Source: Streptomyces sp. 846.5 (GTDB lineage: Bacteria > Actinomycetota > Actinomycetes > Streptomycetales > Streptomycetaceae). Taken from it: a stretch of 64,000 bases of DNA. How positions within the stretch are numbered: the first letter of the stretch is position 1; each line of letters opens with the position of its first letter. Location of the stretch: NCBI RefSeq assembly GCF_004365705.1, contig NZ_SOBN01000001.1, positions 1,116,001-1,180,000 on the forward strand, given 5' to 3'. Shown here one piece after another: positions 49,100-63,489 of the stretch. The notes under the pieces were generated by a model. It searched no databases. It saw only the letters and a list, made by a program, of their open reading frames with translations, and was not told the origin of the DNA. The position numbers were made by a program, and so were the translations under genes.

Positions 49100-49951
49100 T
49101 CAGTGCACTCCCATCGCTGCGGCACCGTCGAGGTCCGTGGGGATCGTACCGACGTCGCCCCAGCGGACCCTGGCCCCGTCGAAGCAGGGGCCGTCTACGC
49201 AGGAGCGGACGAAGCGGCTGACCCCGTCCTCGCCGACCACCGGCAGCACACAGCTCATGCAGGCTCCGACACCGCAGGCCATGCCCTGCTCGACGGCGCA
49301 GAAGCTGCGCGCCCCCTCGGCCGTGGCCACCGCCGTGACGGCCTGCAGCATCTCCCGAGGACCGCAGGAGTAGACCGCCTCGGCCCCGATCGCCTTGATC
49401 GCCTCCGCCAGCGGCAGGGTGGCCCGGCCCTTTATCCCGGCCGAGCCGTCGTCGGTGGTGACCAGCACGTCCGCCGTGAGCGCGCGGGCCGCGTCGACGC
49501 CGAACAGATGCTCCGCGGTGGCGGCGCCGAGGATGAATCCGACGGCCCCGCCCTGCGTCGCGATCAGCTCGGCCAGCGCGAACAGCGGTGCGCTGCCGTA
49601 ACCGTCGGCCACGAACAGCGCCGTCATCGGCCCGGCCGGCTGCGGGAACGCCGTCCCGAGCGGCGCGACCAGGTCCACCGTCCCACCGACCCGGGTGCGC
49701 AGCAGCTCCCTGGTGCCGCGCCCGCGCTCGACGATCACCAGCGAGACGGTCTCGACCGCGGGGTCGGCCCGATGGATCCAGAAGGCCCGCCGGCGCAGCA
49801 TGGACGAGTCCTCCCCGCCCACCGCCAGCGCGGCGAAATGTCCGGGGCGCACCCGCGCGGCAACGCCGGGCGCGCGCAGCAGCACCTGCTGATAGGCCCC
49901 GACCGATTGGACGGCGAGGACCTCCGCCCGGATCTGGAGGGGGTGCGCCAT
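49100..49951 (-). CDS. pyrK: Dihydroorotate dehydrogenase electron-transfer subunit
   Basis: FAD/2Fe-2S subunit that passes electrons from class 1B PyrD to NAD (283 aa). FAD-binding barrel with RRRAFWIHRAD, NAD-domain VADGYGSAPLFALAE and YSCGPREMLQAV, then the iron-sulfur cysteines in CAVEQGMACGVGACMSCVLP and RSCVDGPCF. It sits between the class 2 pyrD (4 bases upstream) and the class 1B pyrD (3 bases downstream), so all are co-translated. Its presence shows that the class 1B system is complete. Confidence 0.94.
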   Translation of the reverse strand: MAHPLQIRAEVLAVQSVGAYQQVLLRAPGVAARVRPGHFAALAVGGEDSSMLRRRAFWIHRADPAVETVSLVIVERGRGTRELLRTRVGGTVDLVAPLGTAFPQPAGPMTALFVADGYGSAPLFALAELIATQGGAVGFILGAATAEHLFGVDAARALTADVLVTTDDGSAGIKGRATLPLAEAIKAIGAEAVYSCGPREMLQAVTAVATAEGARSFCAVEQGMACGVGACMSCVLPVVGEDGVSRFVRSCVDGPCFDGARVRWGDVGTIPTDLDGAAAMGVH

Positions 49952-49955
49952 GCGA

Positions 49956-51056
<1,101 letters not shown>

Positions 51057-51077
51057 AGCAACGGACCTTGTCTCGTC

Positions 51078-51148
51078 AGGGGCGCGGGGAACTGCGCTGC
51101 CAACCATGCACCTCCGTAGAGGGCTGGTCGCGCAGTTCCCCGCGCCCC
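51078..51148. repeat. Palindromic repeat element, copy C, inside the pyr operon
   Basis: Inverted repeat with arms AGGGGCGCGGGGAACTGCGC (51078-51097) and GGCTGGTCGCGCAG onward to 51148, around a short loop. It shares the GCGCAGTTCCCCGCGCCCC core with copies A and B, but the copy is shorter and lacks the inner GCAACT/AGTTGC stem. It fills the carB-pyrD junction. A hairpin here could cause partial termination or RNA processing between carB and pyrD. Confidence 0.88.
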
Positions 51149-51162
51149 CAGGTGGTTTCTCG

Positions 51163-54475
<3,313 letters not shown>

Positions 54476-54483
<8 letters not shown>

Positions 54484-55645
54484 TCTGGCCCTCCATGAGC
54501 TCTACGCTGTGCTGATTGTTGTCTCGCATGAGCTCGACAAACCTGTCGAACAGGTAGGCGGCGTCGTGCGGACCGGCCGCCGCCTCCGGGTGGTACTGGA
54601 CGCTGAAGGCGGGCTGGTCGAGCAGTTGCAGGCCCTCCACCACGTTGTCGTTGAGGCAGACGTGGGAGACGATCGCGCGCCCGTAGGGGGTCTGCGACTC
54701 GCCCTCCAGCGGGGCGTCCACGGCGAAGCCGTGGTTGTGCGCGGTGACCTCGACCTTGCCGGTGGTGCGGTCCTGCACCGGCTGGTTGATGCCGCGGTGG
54801 CCGTACTTGAGCTTGTAGGTGCCGAAGCCCAGGGCGCGGCCGAGCAGCTGGTTGCCGAAGCAGATGCCGAAGAACGGGGTCTTCCGGCCCAGTACCTCGC
54901 GCAGTACGGCAACCTGGCCGTCGGCGGTGGCCGGGTCACCCGGGCCGTTGGAGAAGAACACACCGTCGGGGGCGACCGCGTAGACGTCCTCGGCGGTGGC
55001 GTTGGCGGGCAGGACGTGAACCTCGATGCCGCGCTGGGCCATCCGGTGCGGGGTCATCCCCTTGATGCCCAGGTCCAGGGCGGCCACGGTGAAGCGCTTG
55101 GTTCCTATGGCGGGGACGACATAGGTCTCGTCGGTGGCGACCTCGCCGCACAGGTCGGCGCCCTCCATCTGCGGGGCCCGGCGGACCCGCTCCAGCAGGG
55201 TGGCGTCGTCGGCGATGGCCGCGCCGGAGAAGATGCCGCAGCGCATGGCGCCGCTCTCGCGCAGGTGGCGGGTGAGCGCTCGGGTGTCGATACCGCTGAT
55301 GCCGACGATCCCCTGCTTGACCAGCTCCTCGTCCAGCGAGCGCTGCGAGCGCCAGTTGGAGGGGACCCGGGCGGGGTCGCGGACCACATAGCCGGCCACC
55401 CAGATCCGGGACGACTCCGGGTCCTCGTCGTTGACGCCGGTGTTGCCGATCTGCGGGGCCGTCATGGTGACGACCTGGCGGTGGTAGGAGGGGTCGGTCA
55501 GGGTCTCCTGATAGCCCGTCATACCGGTGTTGAAGACGGCCTCGCCGAAGGTCTCGCCGATGGCGCCGTATGCCTGGCCGCGGAAGATCCGTCCGTCCTC
55601 CAGGACGTAGACGGCGGGCTTCCTCTCCGTACGTGCGGTCATCAT
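54476..55645 (-). CDS. carA: Carbamoyl-phosphate synthase small subunit
   Basis: Glutaminase subunit feeding ammonia to CarB (389 aa). The N-terminal CPSase domain ([18 protein letters not shown]) is followed by the class I glutamine amidotransferase domain with nucleophile Cys in [16 protein letters not shown] and His/Glu in [12 protein letters not shown]. It overlaps both neighbours by a few bases. Confidence 0.98.
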
Positions 55646-56247
55646 GCGCCTTCCTTCCGTGCTTGTCCTTCGGACTGCTGCCCGGCCACCTTCGCGTGCG
55701 CCTTGAGCAGCACCTCGACGGCGGTGACCCAGTTGTCGTGCTCGGCCGGGTGGTCGGCCCGGAACCCGGAGTCCAGCAGCTTGCCGCCGTGCTCCCAGGT
55801 GACCACCAGCAGACCGCCCTCGGGGACGACCTTCCCGGCGATGCCCTTGTCGGTGCGCGCCGCGCGCAGCGCCGCGATCGGGATGAAGAAGTTCGCCGAG
55901 GCGGGGCGGACCACCTCCAGCCCGTCGGGCCGCAGGGTCAGCTCGGCCAGGCTGCGCTCACCGAGCCGGTGCGCCACCACCCGGTCCAGCCAGTTCCCGG
56001 CGGAGGTGGTGCCGAAGTAGCGGCCCTCCAGCTCCAGCACGGACTCGGTGGTCGCCCTGGGCGCCACCGGCAGCGCGGGCAGGCCCGACTGCTGGGTCTT
56101 GCGCCAGTTCCAGCCCTGCCGCATCAGCCAGTACACCAGGCCGATGAGCACGAGCAGCCCGACCGTCCAGCCGATCAGATCGCCTACGTGGGTGACCGGG
56201 GCCGAGTGGGGCGATTCGGCCAGCCTCAGCGTCAGCGCGGCGTTCAT
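55642..56247 (-). CDS. Single-pass membrane protein with PH-like domain, pyr operon
   Basis: A 201-residue protein of unknown function. A short outside N-terminus is followed by one membrane helix ([18 protein letters not shown], about residues 25-42). A cytoplasmic domain of about 140 residues then resembles the PH-like domain found in such actinobacterial operon proteins ([39 protein letters not shown]). It overlaps pyrC and carA by 4 bases each, so it is fully embedded in the operon. The same position between pyrC and carA is occupied by a membrane protein in related Streptomyces. Its role in pyrimidine metabolism is unknown. Confidence 0.8.
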   Translation of the reverse strand: MNAALTLRLAESPHSAPVTHVGDLIGWTVGLLVLIGLVYWLMRQGWNWRKTQQSGLPALPVAPRATTESVLELEGRYFGTTSAGNWLDRVVAHRLGERSLAELTLRPDGLEVVRPASANFFIPIAALRAARTDKGIAGKVVPEGGLLVVTWEHGGKLLDSGFRADHPAEHDNWVTAVEVLLKAHAKVAGQQSEGQARKEGA

Positions 56248-57526
56248 ACGAGTTCTCCGTCCAGAACGGTCGCGCGACCGCGGAGGAAGGTGGCGACGAC
56301 GCGTCCGGGCAGGTCACGGCCTCGGTACGGGGTGTTGCGGCTGCGGGTGGCGAAGCTGTCGGGGTTCACCGCTCCACGGTACGCGGGGTCGACCAGCACG
56401 AGGTTGGCCGGTTCGTCCACCGAGACGGGACGGCCCTGCCCGGTGAGACCGCCGATGACGGCCGGGCGGCGGGACATCCGGTCGGCGACGTCGGCCCAGC
56501 CCATCAGGCCGGTCTCCACCATGGTCTGCTGCACCACCGACAGTGCGGTCTCCAGGCCGACCATGCCCATCGCGGCCGCGGCCCACTCGCAGTCCTTGTC
56601 CTCGGACGGGTGCGGCGCGTGGTCGGTGGCGACGGCGTCGATGGTGCCGTCGGCGAGGGCCTCGCGCAGGGCGAGCACGTCGGCCTCGGTGCGCAGCGGC
56701 GGGTTGACCTTGTAGACCGGGTCGTAGGAGCGGACCAGCTCGTCGGTCAGCAGCAGGTGGTGCGGGGTGACCTCGGCGGTGACGTCCCAGCCCTTGGACT
56801 TGGCCCAGCGGATGATCTCGACCGAGCCGGCCGTGGAGACATGGCAGACATGCAGCCGGGAGCCGACGTGAGCCGCGAGCAGCACGTCCCTGGCGATGAT
56901 CGACTCCTCGGCCACGGCCGGCCAGCCGCGCAGGCCGAGCTCGCCGGAGACGGCGCCCTCGTTCATCTGGGCGCCCTCGGTGAGCCTGGGCTCCTGGGCG
57001 TGCTGGGCGATCACGCCGCCGAAGGCCTTCACGTACTCCAGCGCCCGCCGCATGATCACGGCGTCGTCCACGCACTTGCCGTCGTCGGAGAAGACCCGGA
57101 CCGAGGCGGCGGAGTCGGCCATGGTGCCGAGCTCGGCGAGCTGCTTGCCCTCCAGGCCGATGGTGACCGCTCCGACCGGCTGGACGTCGCAGTAGCCGGA
57201 CTCCTTGCCCAGCCGCCAGACCTGCTCGACCACGCCGGCGGTGTCGGCCACCGGGAAGGTGTTGGCCATCGCGTGGACGGCGGTGAATCCGCCCTTGGCG
57301 GCGGCGCGGGTGCCGGTGAGGACGGTCTCGGCGTCCTCCCGGCCGGGCTCGCGCAGGTGGGTGTGCAGGTCGACCAGGCCGGGCAGGGCGATCAGGCCGG
57401 TGGCGTCGACGACGGTGGCGCCGTCCTCGGCCAGCCCGGTGCCGATCTCTGTGATCACGCCGTCCTTGAGGCGCAGGTCCTGCGGCTCCCCGCCGAGGAT
57501 GCGGGCGTTCTTGATCAGGTAGCTGG

Positions 57527-57530
<4 letters not shown>
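56244..57530 (-). CDS. pyrC: Dihydroorotase
   Basis: Zinc amidohydrolase cyclising carbamoyl aspartate to dihydroorotate (428 aa, type I). Metal site [16 protein letters not shown], then the lysine/His region, [16 protein letters not shown] with a metal His, and the catalytic [12 protein letters not shown]. It overlaps pyrB and the downstream membrane-protein gene by 4 bases. Confidence 0.98.
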
Positions 57531-59189
<1,659 letters not shown>

Positions 59190-59316
59190 TGTCTCTGGGA
59201 CGGCCGCCGCCGGACGTGACAGTGGCCGTCGTCCACCCTACCAGGGCGATCATGCGCCTCCGGCGATGCCGCAGGCGGGGCGGCGTCGGGGCATTCGCAC
59301 GACTGCCCCATTCAGC

Positions 59317-59346
59317 TTGACCAATCCATATCACTCTGCGTAATCT
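59317..59346 (+). promoter_or_regulatory. bldD promoter with BldD-box-like site
   Basis: TTGACC (59317-59322) and TAATCT (59341-59346) are spaced by 18 bases. Between and across the -10 lies TCACTCTGCGTAA (59331-59343), which fits the BldD box TnACnCWGnGTnA at every fixed position. BldD is known to repress its own gene, so this is most likely the autoregulatory site. Confidence 0.7.
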
Positions 59347-59461
59347 CACAGTGAGTTACGGCCGGACGACGGAGGTCCACCAAAGCACCCTTCCGGTGCT
59401 CTCGGACGAGCCGTCGCAGGGCAGTCACAGTGTCACGCCACATCTCGTCCGGGGAGACCAT

Positions 59462-59965
59462 TTGTCCAGCGACTACGCGAAGCAGCTTGGCGGCAAGCTG
59501 CGAGCGATCCGCACCCAGCAGGGCTTGTCACTGCACGGCGTCGAGGAGAAGTCCCAGGGCCGCTGGAAGGCCGTGGTCGTCGGCTCGTACGAGCGCGGGG
59601 ACCGCGCCGTCACGGTGCAGCGCCTGGCCGAGCTGGCCGAGTTCTACGGGGTTCCGGTTCAGGAACTGCTGCCCGGCAGCACCCCGGGCGGCGCGGCCGA
59701 GCCGCCGCCGCGCCTGGTGCTCGACCTGGAGCGGCTGTCCCAGGTCCCGTCCGAGAAGGCCGGTCCGCTGCAGCGTTACGCGGCGACCATCCAGAGCCAG
59801 CGCGGCGACTACAACGGCAAGGTGCTGTCGATCCGCCAGGACGACCTGCGCACCCTCGCCGTGATCTACGACCAGCCGGCCTCGCTGCTCGTCGACCAGC
59901 TGATCAGCTGGGGCGTGCTCGACCCGGACGCGCGCCGCGCGGTGCGCGAGGACGACGCGATCTGA
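59462..59965 (+). CDS. bldD: Developmental master regulator BldD
   Basis: Global repressor of sporulation genes that dimerises through cyclic di-GMP (167 aa). The N-terminal XRE-type DNA-binding domain is highly conserved (QQGLSLHGVEEKSQGRWKAV, YERGDRAVTVQRLAELAEFY). The C-terminal domain has the c-di-GMP signature RxD-x8-RxxD exactly: R114-G-D116 and R125-Q-D-D128. I chose the TTG at 59462 because it gives the standard BldD length and start (SSDYAKQLG), with GGGGAG upstream; an open frame from 59351 would overlap the promoter. It stands divergent from pyrR, as in other Streptomyces. Confidence 0.98.
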   Translation: MSSDYAKQLGGKLRAIRTQQGLSLHGVEEKSQGRWKAVVVGSYERGDRAVTVQRLAELAEFYGVPVQELLPGSTPGGAAEPPPRLVLDLERLSQVPSEKAGPLQRYAATIQSQRGDYNGKVLSIRQDDLRTLAVIYDQPASLLVDQLISWGVLDPDARRAVREDDAI

Positions 59966-60010
59966 GGCATCCCGGGGGAGCCTGAAGAAACGTCACAGCA
60001 GAGGCACAGC

Positions 60011-60053
60011 AAAGGGGCCGGCCGACTCCCTCGGGGAGTCGGTCGGCCCCTTT
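60011..60053. terminator. Bidirectional terminator after bldD
   Basis: A 20-bp stem with one G-T pair (60011-60030 with 60034-60053) and a TCG loop, with AAA and TTTT at its ends. It serves the convergent bldD and GntR genes. Confidence 0.88.
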
Positions 60054-60062
60054 TGCGCATGC

Positions 60063-60602
60063 TCACCCCACCAGATGGCGGTGCATCAGCGCCTCGACGC
60101 CATCGAGGTCCCGGGTCAGCATCAGGTCGACCAGGCGCTCGTGCCCGGCGGCATCCCCGCCGCAGTGCGCGCCGCGCCGCCGCAGCTCGTCGACCAGGGC
60201 GACCAGGTGCCGGTTGCCGGCCAGGGTGAGCAGCGCCTGGTGGAAACCGGGGTCACCCCCGGCACGGGCCGGGGCGAGCAACCCCTCCAGCTGGGCCCGG
60301 CTCGCGCTGCGGGCGACCAGGACCGCGCTCGGGGCCTCCAGCAGGGCACGGATCTCCAGCAGTTCGGCCAGATCCCGCTCGGTGACCTCGATGACCCGGA
60401 AGCCCTTGTTGGGCACCGCCTCCACCAGGCCCTCCCTGACCAGGTCGAGCATCGCCTCACGGACCGGGGTCGCCGAGACGCCGAACCGCGCCGCGAGCAC
60501 CGGCGCCGAGTAGACGGCGCCAGGGGTCAGCTCGCCCGCCGTCAGCGCGGCCCGCAGCGCCTGGTTGACCTGGTCGCGCAGGATGCGGCGCTCCGGGGGC
60601 AC
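60063..60602 (-). CDS. GntR-family regulator, FadR-like, short
   Basis: Regulator of 179 aa, shorter than the usual 220-240. The winged helix is complete (YSAPVLAARFGVSATPVREA, LVREGLVEAVPNKGFRVIEV). The FCD ligand domain is shortened: VTERDLAELLEIRALLEAPS and FHQALLTLAGNRHLVALVDE are present, then the chain runs quickly to HERLVDLMLTRDLDGVEALM and HRHL. Metal-binding His residues typical of FCD seem partly kept. The GTG at 60602 lies 10 bases after the end of the SDR gene on the same strand, so the two are probably co-transcribed. Confidence 0.85.
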   Translation of the reverse strand: MPPERRILRDQVNQALRAALTAGELTPGAVYSAPVLAARFGVSATPVREAMLDLVREGLVEAVPNKGFRVIEVTERDLAELLEIRALLEAPSAVLVARSASRAQLEGLLAPARAGGDPGFHQALLTLAGNRHLVALVDELRRRGAHCGGDAAGHERLVDLMLTRDLDGVEALMHRHLVG

Positions 60603-60612
60603 GGCCCGGCCC

Positions 60613-61386
60613 TCAGCGACGGTCGAGGCGGCGGCCGGCCTTGGAGGAGAGCCCGGCCAGCGCCTCCAGCGGCGCCTTGCGGGCGGCGGCGACCAGCGCC
60701 TTGTAACGGCGCGAAGGGATGCTGACGGTCCGTCCCCGGGCCAGGTCGCGCATCGCGTCGTCCACCACCCGGTCGGCGCCCAGCCACATCCACCCGCCGA
60801 CGTCCTTCATGTCGACCTGGGCCCGCTGGTGGAACTCGGTGTGGGTGAAGCCGGGGCAGAGCGCGAGCACCCGCACCCCGGTGCCCGCCAGGTCACGGGA
60901 GACGGACTGGCTGAACTGGACCACCCAGGCCTTGCTGGCGCCGTACGTCCCGCGCGGCACGAAGGCCGCGACGGAGGCGACATTGATCACGTAGCCGCGT
61001 CCGCGCTCGCGCATCCCGGGCAGGGCGGCGGTGGTGAGCCGCAGCACCGCCTCGATGTGCAGCTTGACCATCGTCAGCTCCTCGGCCAGCGGCACCACGA
61101 GGAAGCGGTCCTTGAAGCCGAACCCGGCGTTGTTGACCAGCAGGTCCACCGGGTGCTCGGCGTCCGCCAGCCTGGCCTCGACGGCGGAGATGCCCTCGTC
61201 GGTGGCCAGGTCGGCGACCAGCGTCTGCACCGCGACGCCGTACTGCTTGCTCAGCGCGGCAGCGCTCTCGGCCAACCGGGCGCCGTCCCGCGCGACCAGG
61301 ACCAGGTCCAGACCGTCCTTGCCGAGACGCCGCGCGAACGCCGCGCCGATGCCGGCGGTGGCGCCGGTGATGAGTGCTGTGGGCAT
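60613..61386 (-). CDS. Short-chain dehydrogenase/reductase
   Basis: NAD(P)-dependent oxidoreductase of the classical SDR type (257 aa). Cofactor motif TGATAGIGAAFARRL at the N-terminus, NNAG at ~88, catalytic Ser in NVASVAAF and YGASK (Tyr-x3-Lys). The substrate is unknown. The ATG at 61386 gives the normal start (MPTALITGATAGIG). A GntR regulator gene follows directly and may control it. Confidence 0.93.
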   Translation of the reverse strand: MPTALITGATAGIGAAFARRLGKDGLDLVLVARDGARLAESAAALSKQYGVAVQTLVADLATDEGISAVEARLADAEHPVDLLVNNAGFGFKDRFLVVPLAEELTMVKLHIEAVLRLTTAALPGMRERGRGYVINVASVAAFVPRGTYGASKAWVVQFSQSVSRDLAGTGVRVLALCPGFTHTEFHQRAQVDMKDVGGWMWLGADRVVDDAMRDLARGRTVSIPSRRYKALVAAARKAPLEALAGLSSKAGRRLDRR

Positions 61387-61438
61387 GATGCGAACCATAC
61401 CGTCCTCACCCCGCCCGGCCCCGGGTCGTCGGGCCGCG

Positions 61439-62908
61439 TCACCGGGTCCAACACACCGTCAGGCCCCCGAGGGTGATGCAGGTCGGGTCGGTGGGCGCTG
61501 CGGACGAGGGCGATGCGGACGAGGGTGATGCGGCGGGGGTGGACGGTGAGGCTGTGGTGGTGGTCGGGGCGGGCGTGGTCGCGACCACCGTGGGTGATGG
61601 CGACGCCGAGGGGCTGGTCGCTGCTGCGGAGAGGGTGGGCGACGGGGTGGTCGAGGCTGGGGGCGTCGAGGGGGACGGGGTCGTCGCCGGTGCCGCGGCG
61701 GCTGTGGTGGGAGCAGTCGTGGGGGTGCTGGTCATGGGGGCGGTGCTCGCGGCCGTCGGGCTGGAGCTGGTCGGGGCGGTGGTCGCTGCGCTGCTCGCCC
61801 GGGTCGGGGTGGTCACCGCTGCGGCGGCGATGCGGGCGGAACTCCCGGCGGGGGCTGCGGACGAGGACGCTGGTGCCGGTGCAGACGTCCCTGCCACCGC
61901 CGCTGACGCGGGCTGCGACGCGGGGGCGGATCCGCCCTGCGCGGAGAGCGCGGTCGACTGGGTCGCCGCGTGCGAGCCGCTCAGCGTGAAGGCCAGTGCC
62001 GCCACGGCACCCGCGCCTGCGAGGACGAGGCCGCCCGCGACACCCGCGACCGCGCCCGAACCCGCGCTGCTGGAGCCTGCGTGCCCCGCTCGCCCCGCGC
62101 CGTGTGTCCGCGCCGCCGCTCGCGCTCCGGCCGCCGGGACCAGGTAGCGGGCCGCGCCGCCGCCGGCGAAGGCCAGCAGCAGCGCCGGGCCGACCAGTGC
62201 GGGCAGCCGGTGGTTGGCGCGCTCCAGCAGGGCCAGCCGGGCCCGGCAGTCGGGGCAGCCGTCGGCGTGCGCGCGCAGCGCCCGGTCCTGGCGGGCCGAG
62301 CTGGTCCCCCGGACGTGTGCGGGCATCCGCTCCCAGTGCTCGGCGCAGTCCGCCTCGCCGGGCGCACCCGGTTGCGCGCGCAGGAAGGCCTGGCGCAGCC
62401 CTTCGCGGGCACGGTGCAGCAGCACCGCCGTCGCGTTGCGGTTGGTGCCCAGGTCGTCGCCGACCGCTTCGAGGCTCCAGTCCTCCACCTCGGACAGCCA
62501 CAGCGCCCGGACCCAGCGGTGCGGTAGCTGCTTCAGCGCGCCCGCCAGCATCACCGCGTACGCGCCCTCCTGCGGCACGGGCGTCGTGGTCGTCTCCGTC
62601 GGCCGCAGCCGCTCCAGCTCGTCGCCCTGCGGCAGTTCCTTGGGCGCGTGGCCGAGGTCGACGGCGAGGTTGCGGATGGTCGCGGCCAGATAGCCGGGTA
62701 TGTGGTCGACCCGGTGGCCTGCGGAGATCCGGCGCCAGACGCGGAAGTGGGCCTCCGCAGTCAGGTCCTCGGCCAGCCAGGCGTCGCCGGTGAGCGTACG
62801 GGCGTAGGCGACCAGCCGGGAGTGGTGCTCCTGGTAGGTGCGGGTGTACGCCTCGATGGCCGTCTCTTCGCCGGGGCCGGGCGCGGCGGTCTCGCCGGTG
62901 GTGGTCAC
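61439..62908 (-). CDS. ECF sigma factor fused to a zinc-finger, membrane and Ser/Thr/Pro-rich extension
   Basis: Predicted extracytoplasmic-function sigma factor with built-in anti-sigma-like parts (489 aa). Sigma region 2 is at ~20-90 (WLAEDLTAEAHFRVWRRI) and region 4 at ~115-175 (LPHRWVRALWLSEVEDWSLE, VLLHRAREGLRQAF). A zinc-finger H214-x3-C218-x2-C221 (HADGCPDC) follows, then one or two membrane segments (about 236-250 and 285-310). Next comes ~160 residues rich in Ser, Thr, Pro and Ala that would lie outside the cell. The end is CITLGGLTVCWTR with two cysteines. Fused ECF groups of this type are known in actinobacteria. It is divergent from the SsgA-like gene. Its signal and target promoters are unknown. 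Confidence 0.85.
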   Translation of the reverse strand: MTTTGETAAPGPGEETAIEAYTRTYQEHHSRLVAYARTLTGDAWLAEDLTAEAHFRVWRRISAGHRVDHIPGYLAATIRNLAVDLGHAPKELPQGDELERLRPTETTTTPVPQEGAYAVMLAGALKQLPHRWVRALWLSEVEDWSLEAVGDDLGTNRNATAVLLHRAREGLRQAFLRAQPGAPGEADCAEHWERMPAHVRGTSSARQDRALRAHADGCPDCRARLALLERANHRLPALVGPALLLAFAGGGAARYLVPAAGARAAARTHGAGRAGHAGSSSAGSGAVAGVAGGLVLAGAGAVAALAFTLSGSHAATQSTALSAQGGSAPASQPASAAVAGTSAPAPASSSAAPAGSSARIAAAAVTTPTRASSAATTAPTSSSPTAASTAPMTSTPTTAPTTAAAAPATTPSPSTPPASTTPSPTLSAAATSPSASPSPTVVATTPAPTTTTASPSTPAASPSSASPSSAAPTDPTCITLGGLTVCWTR

Positions 62909-63072
62909 GGGAACCCTTCATCAGTGCATGCGGCGGATACGACTAAATAGGGCAGAGCGCCGATCTGCCTATGGCGCAGGTCACAACGGATTCCTCGGAT
63001 TCCGCGTAATCGCGGCGGGGTCGACCCGGTCCTTCTCCTGTACACAGCACATCGCAGTGAGGAGCCGACCGC

Positions 63073-63486
63073 ATGGACACAGCCGTAGAGCAGGACGTCC
63101 GAGCCCGCATCGTCGCCACCGCCGGCCCGGGCCGCGACTTCGTCGCCCGCCTCGGCTACCGCCCGGAGGACCCCTTCGCCGTGCGGCTGACCTTCCCCCC
63201 GGAGGTCAGCCTGGACGGGACGGAGCGCACCTGGACCTTCGCCCGCGACCTGCTCGCCGAGGGGCTGCGCGGTCCTGCCGGAGTCGGCGACGTCCACATC
63301 TGGCCCTACGGGCCGAACCTGACGGTGGTCGAGCTGCACAGCCCCGGGGGCGCGGCGATGATCCGGCTGCGCAGCGCCGGGGTACGGGCGTTCCTCGGCC
63401 GCAGCTACGCGGCCCTCCCCGCGGGGGCCGAGGACGCCCGGGCCGACCTGGCGCTGCTGCTCGTCACCCTGGTCGGCGGGGTCTGA
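63073..63486 (+). CDS. SsgA-family sporulation/cell-division regulator (SALP)
   Basis: SsgA-like protein (137 aa), a family found only in morphologically complex actinobacteria and used to place septation and cell-wall events. Family stretches are GYRPEDPFAVRLTFPPE, WTFARDLLAEGLRGPAG, VHIWPYG and RSAGVRAFLGRSYAALPAG. The ATG at 63073 has GAGGAG about 8 bases upstream. It ends 3 bases before the phosphatase gene, so both are one operon. Which of the SsgA-G subtypes it is cannot be said from sequence alone. Confidence 0.93.
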   Translation: MDTAVEQDVRARIVATAGPGRDFVARLGYRPEDPFAVRLTFPPEVSLDGTERTWTFARDLLAEGLRGPAGVGDVHIWPYGPNLTVVELHSPGGAAMIRLRSAGVRAFLGRSYAALPAGAEDARADLALLLVTLVGGV

Positions 63487-63489
63487 CGG

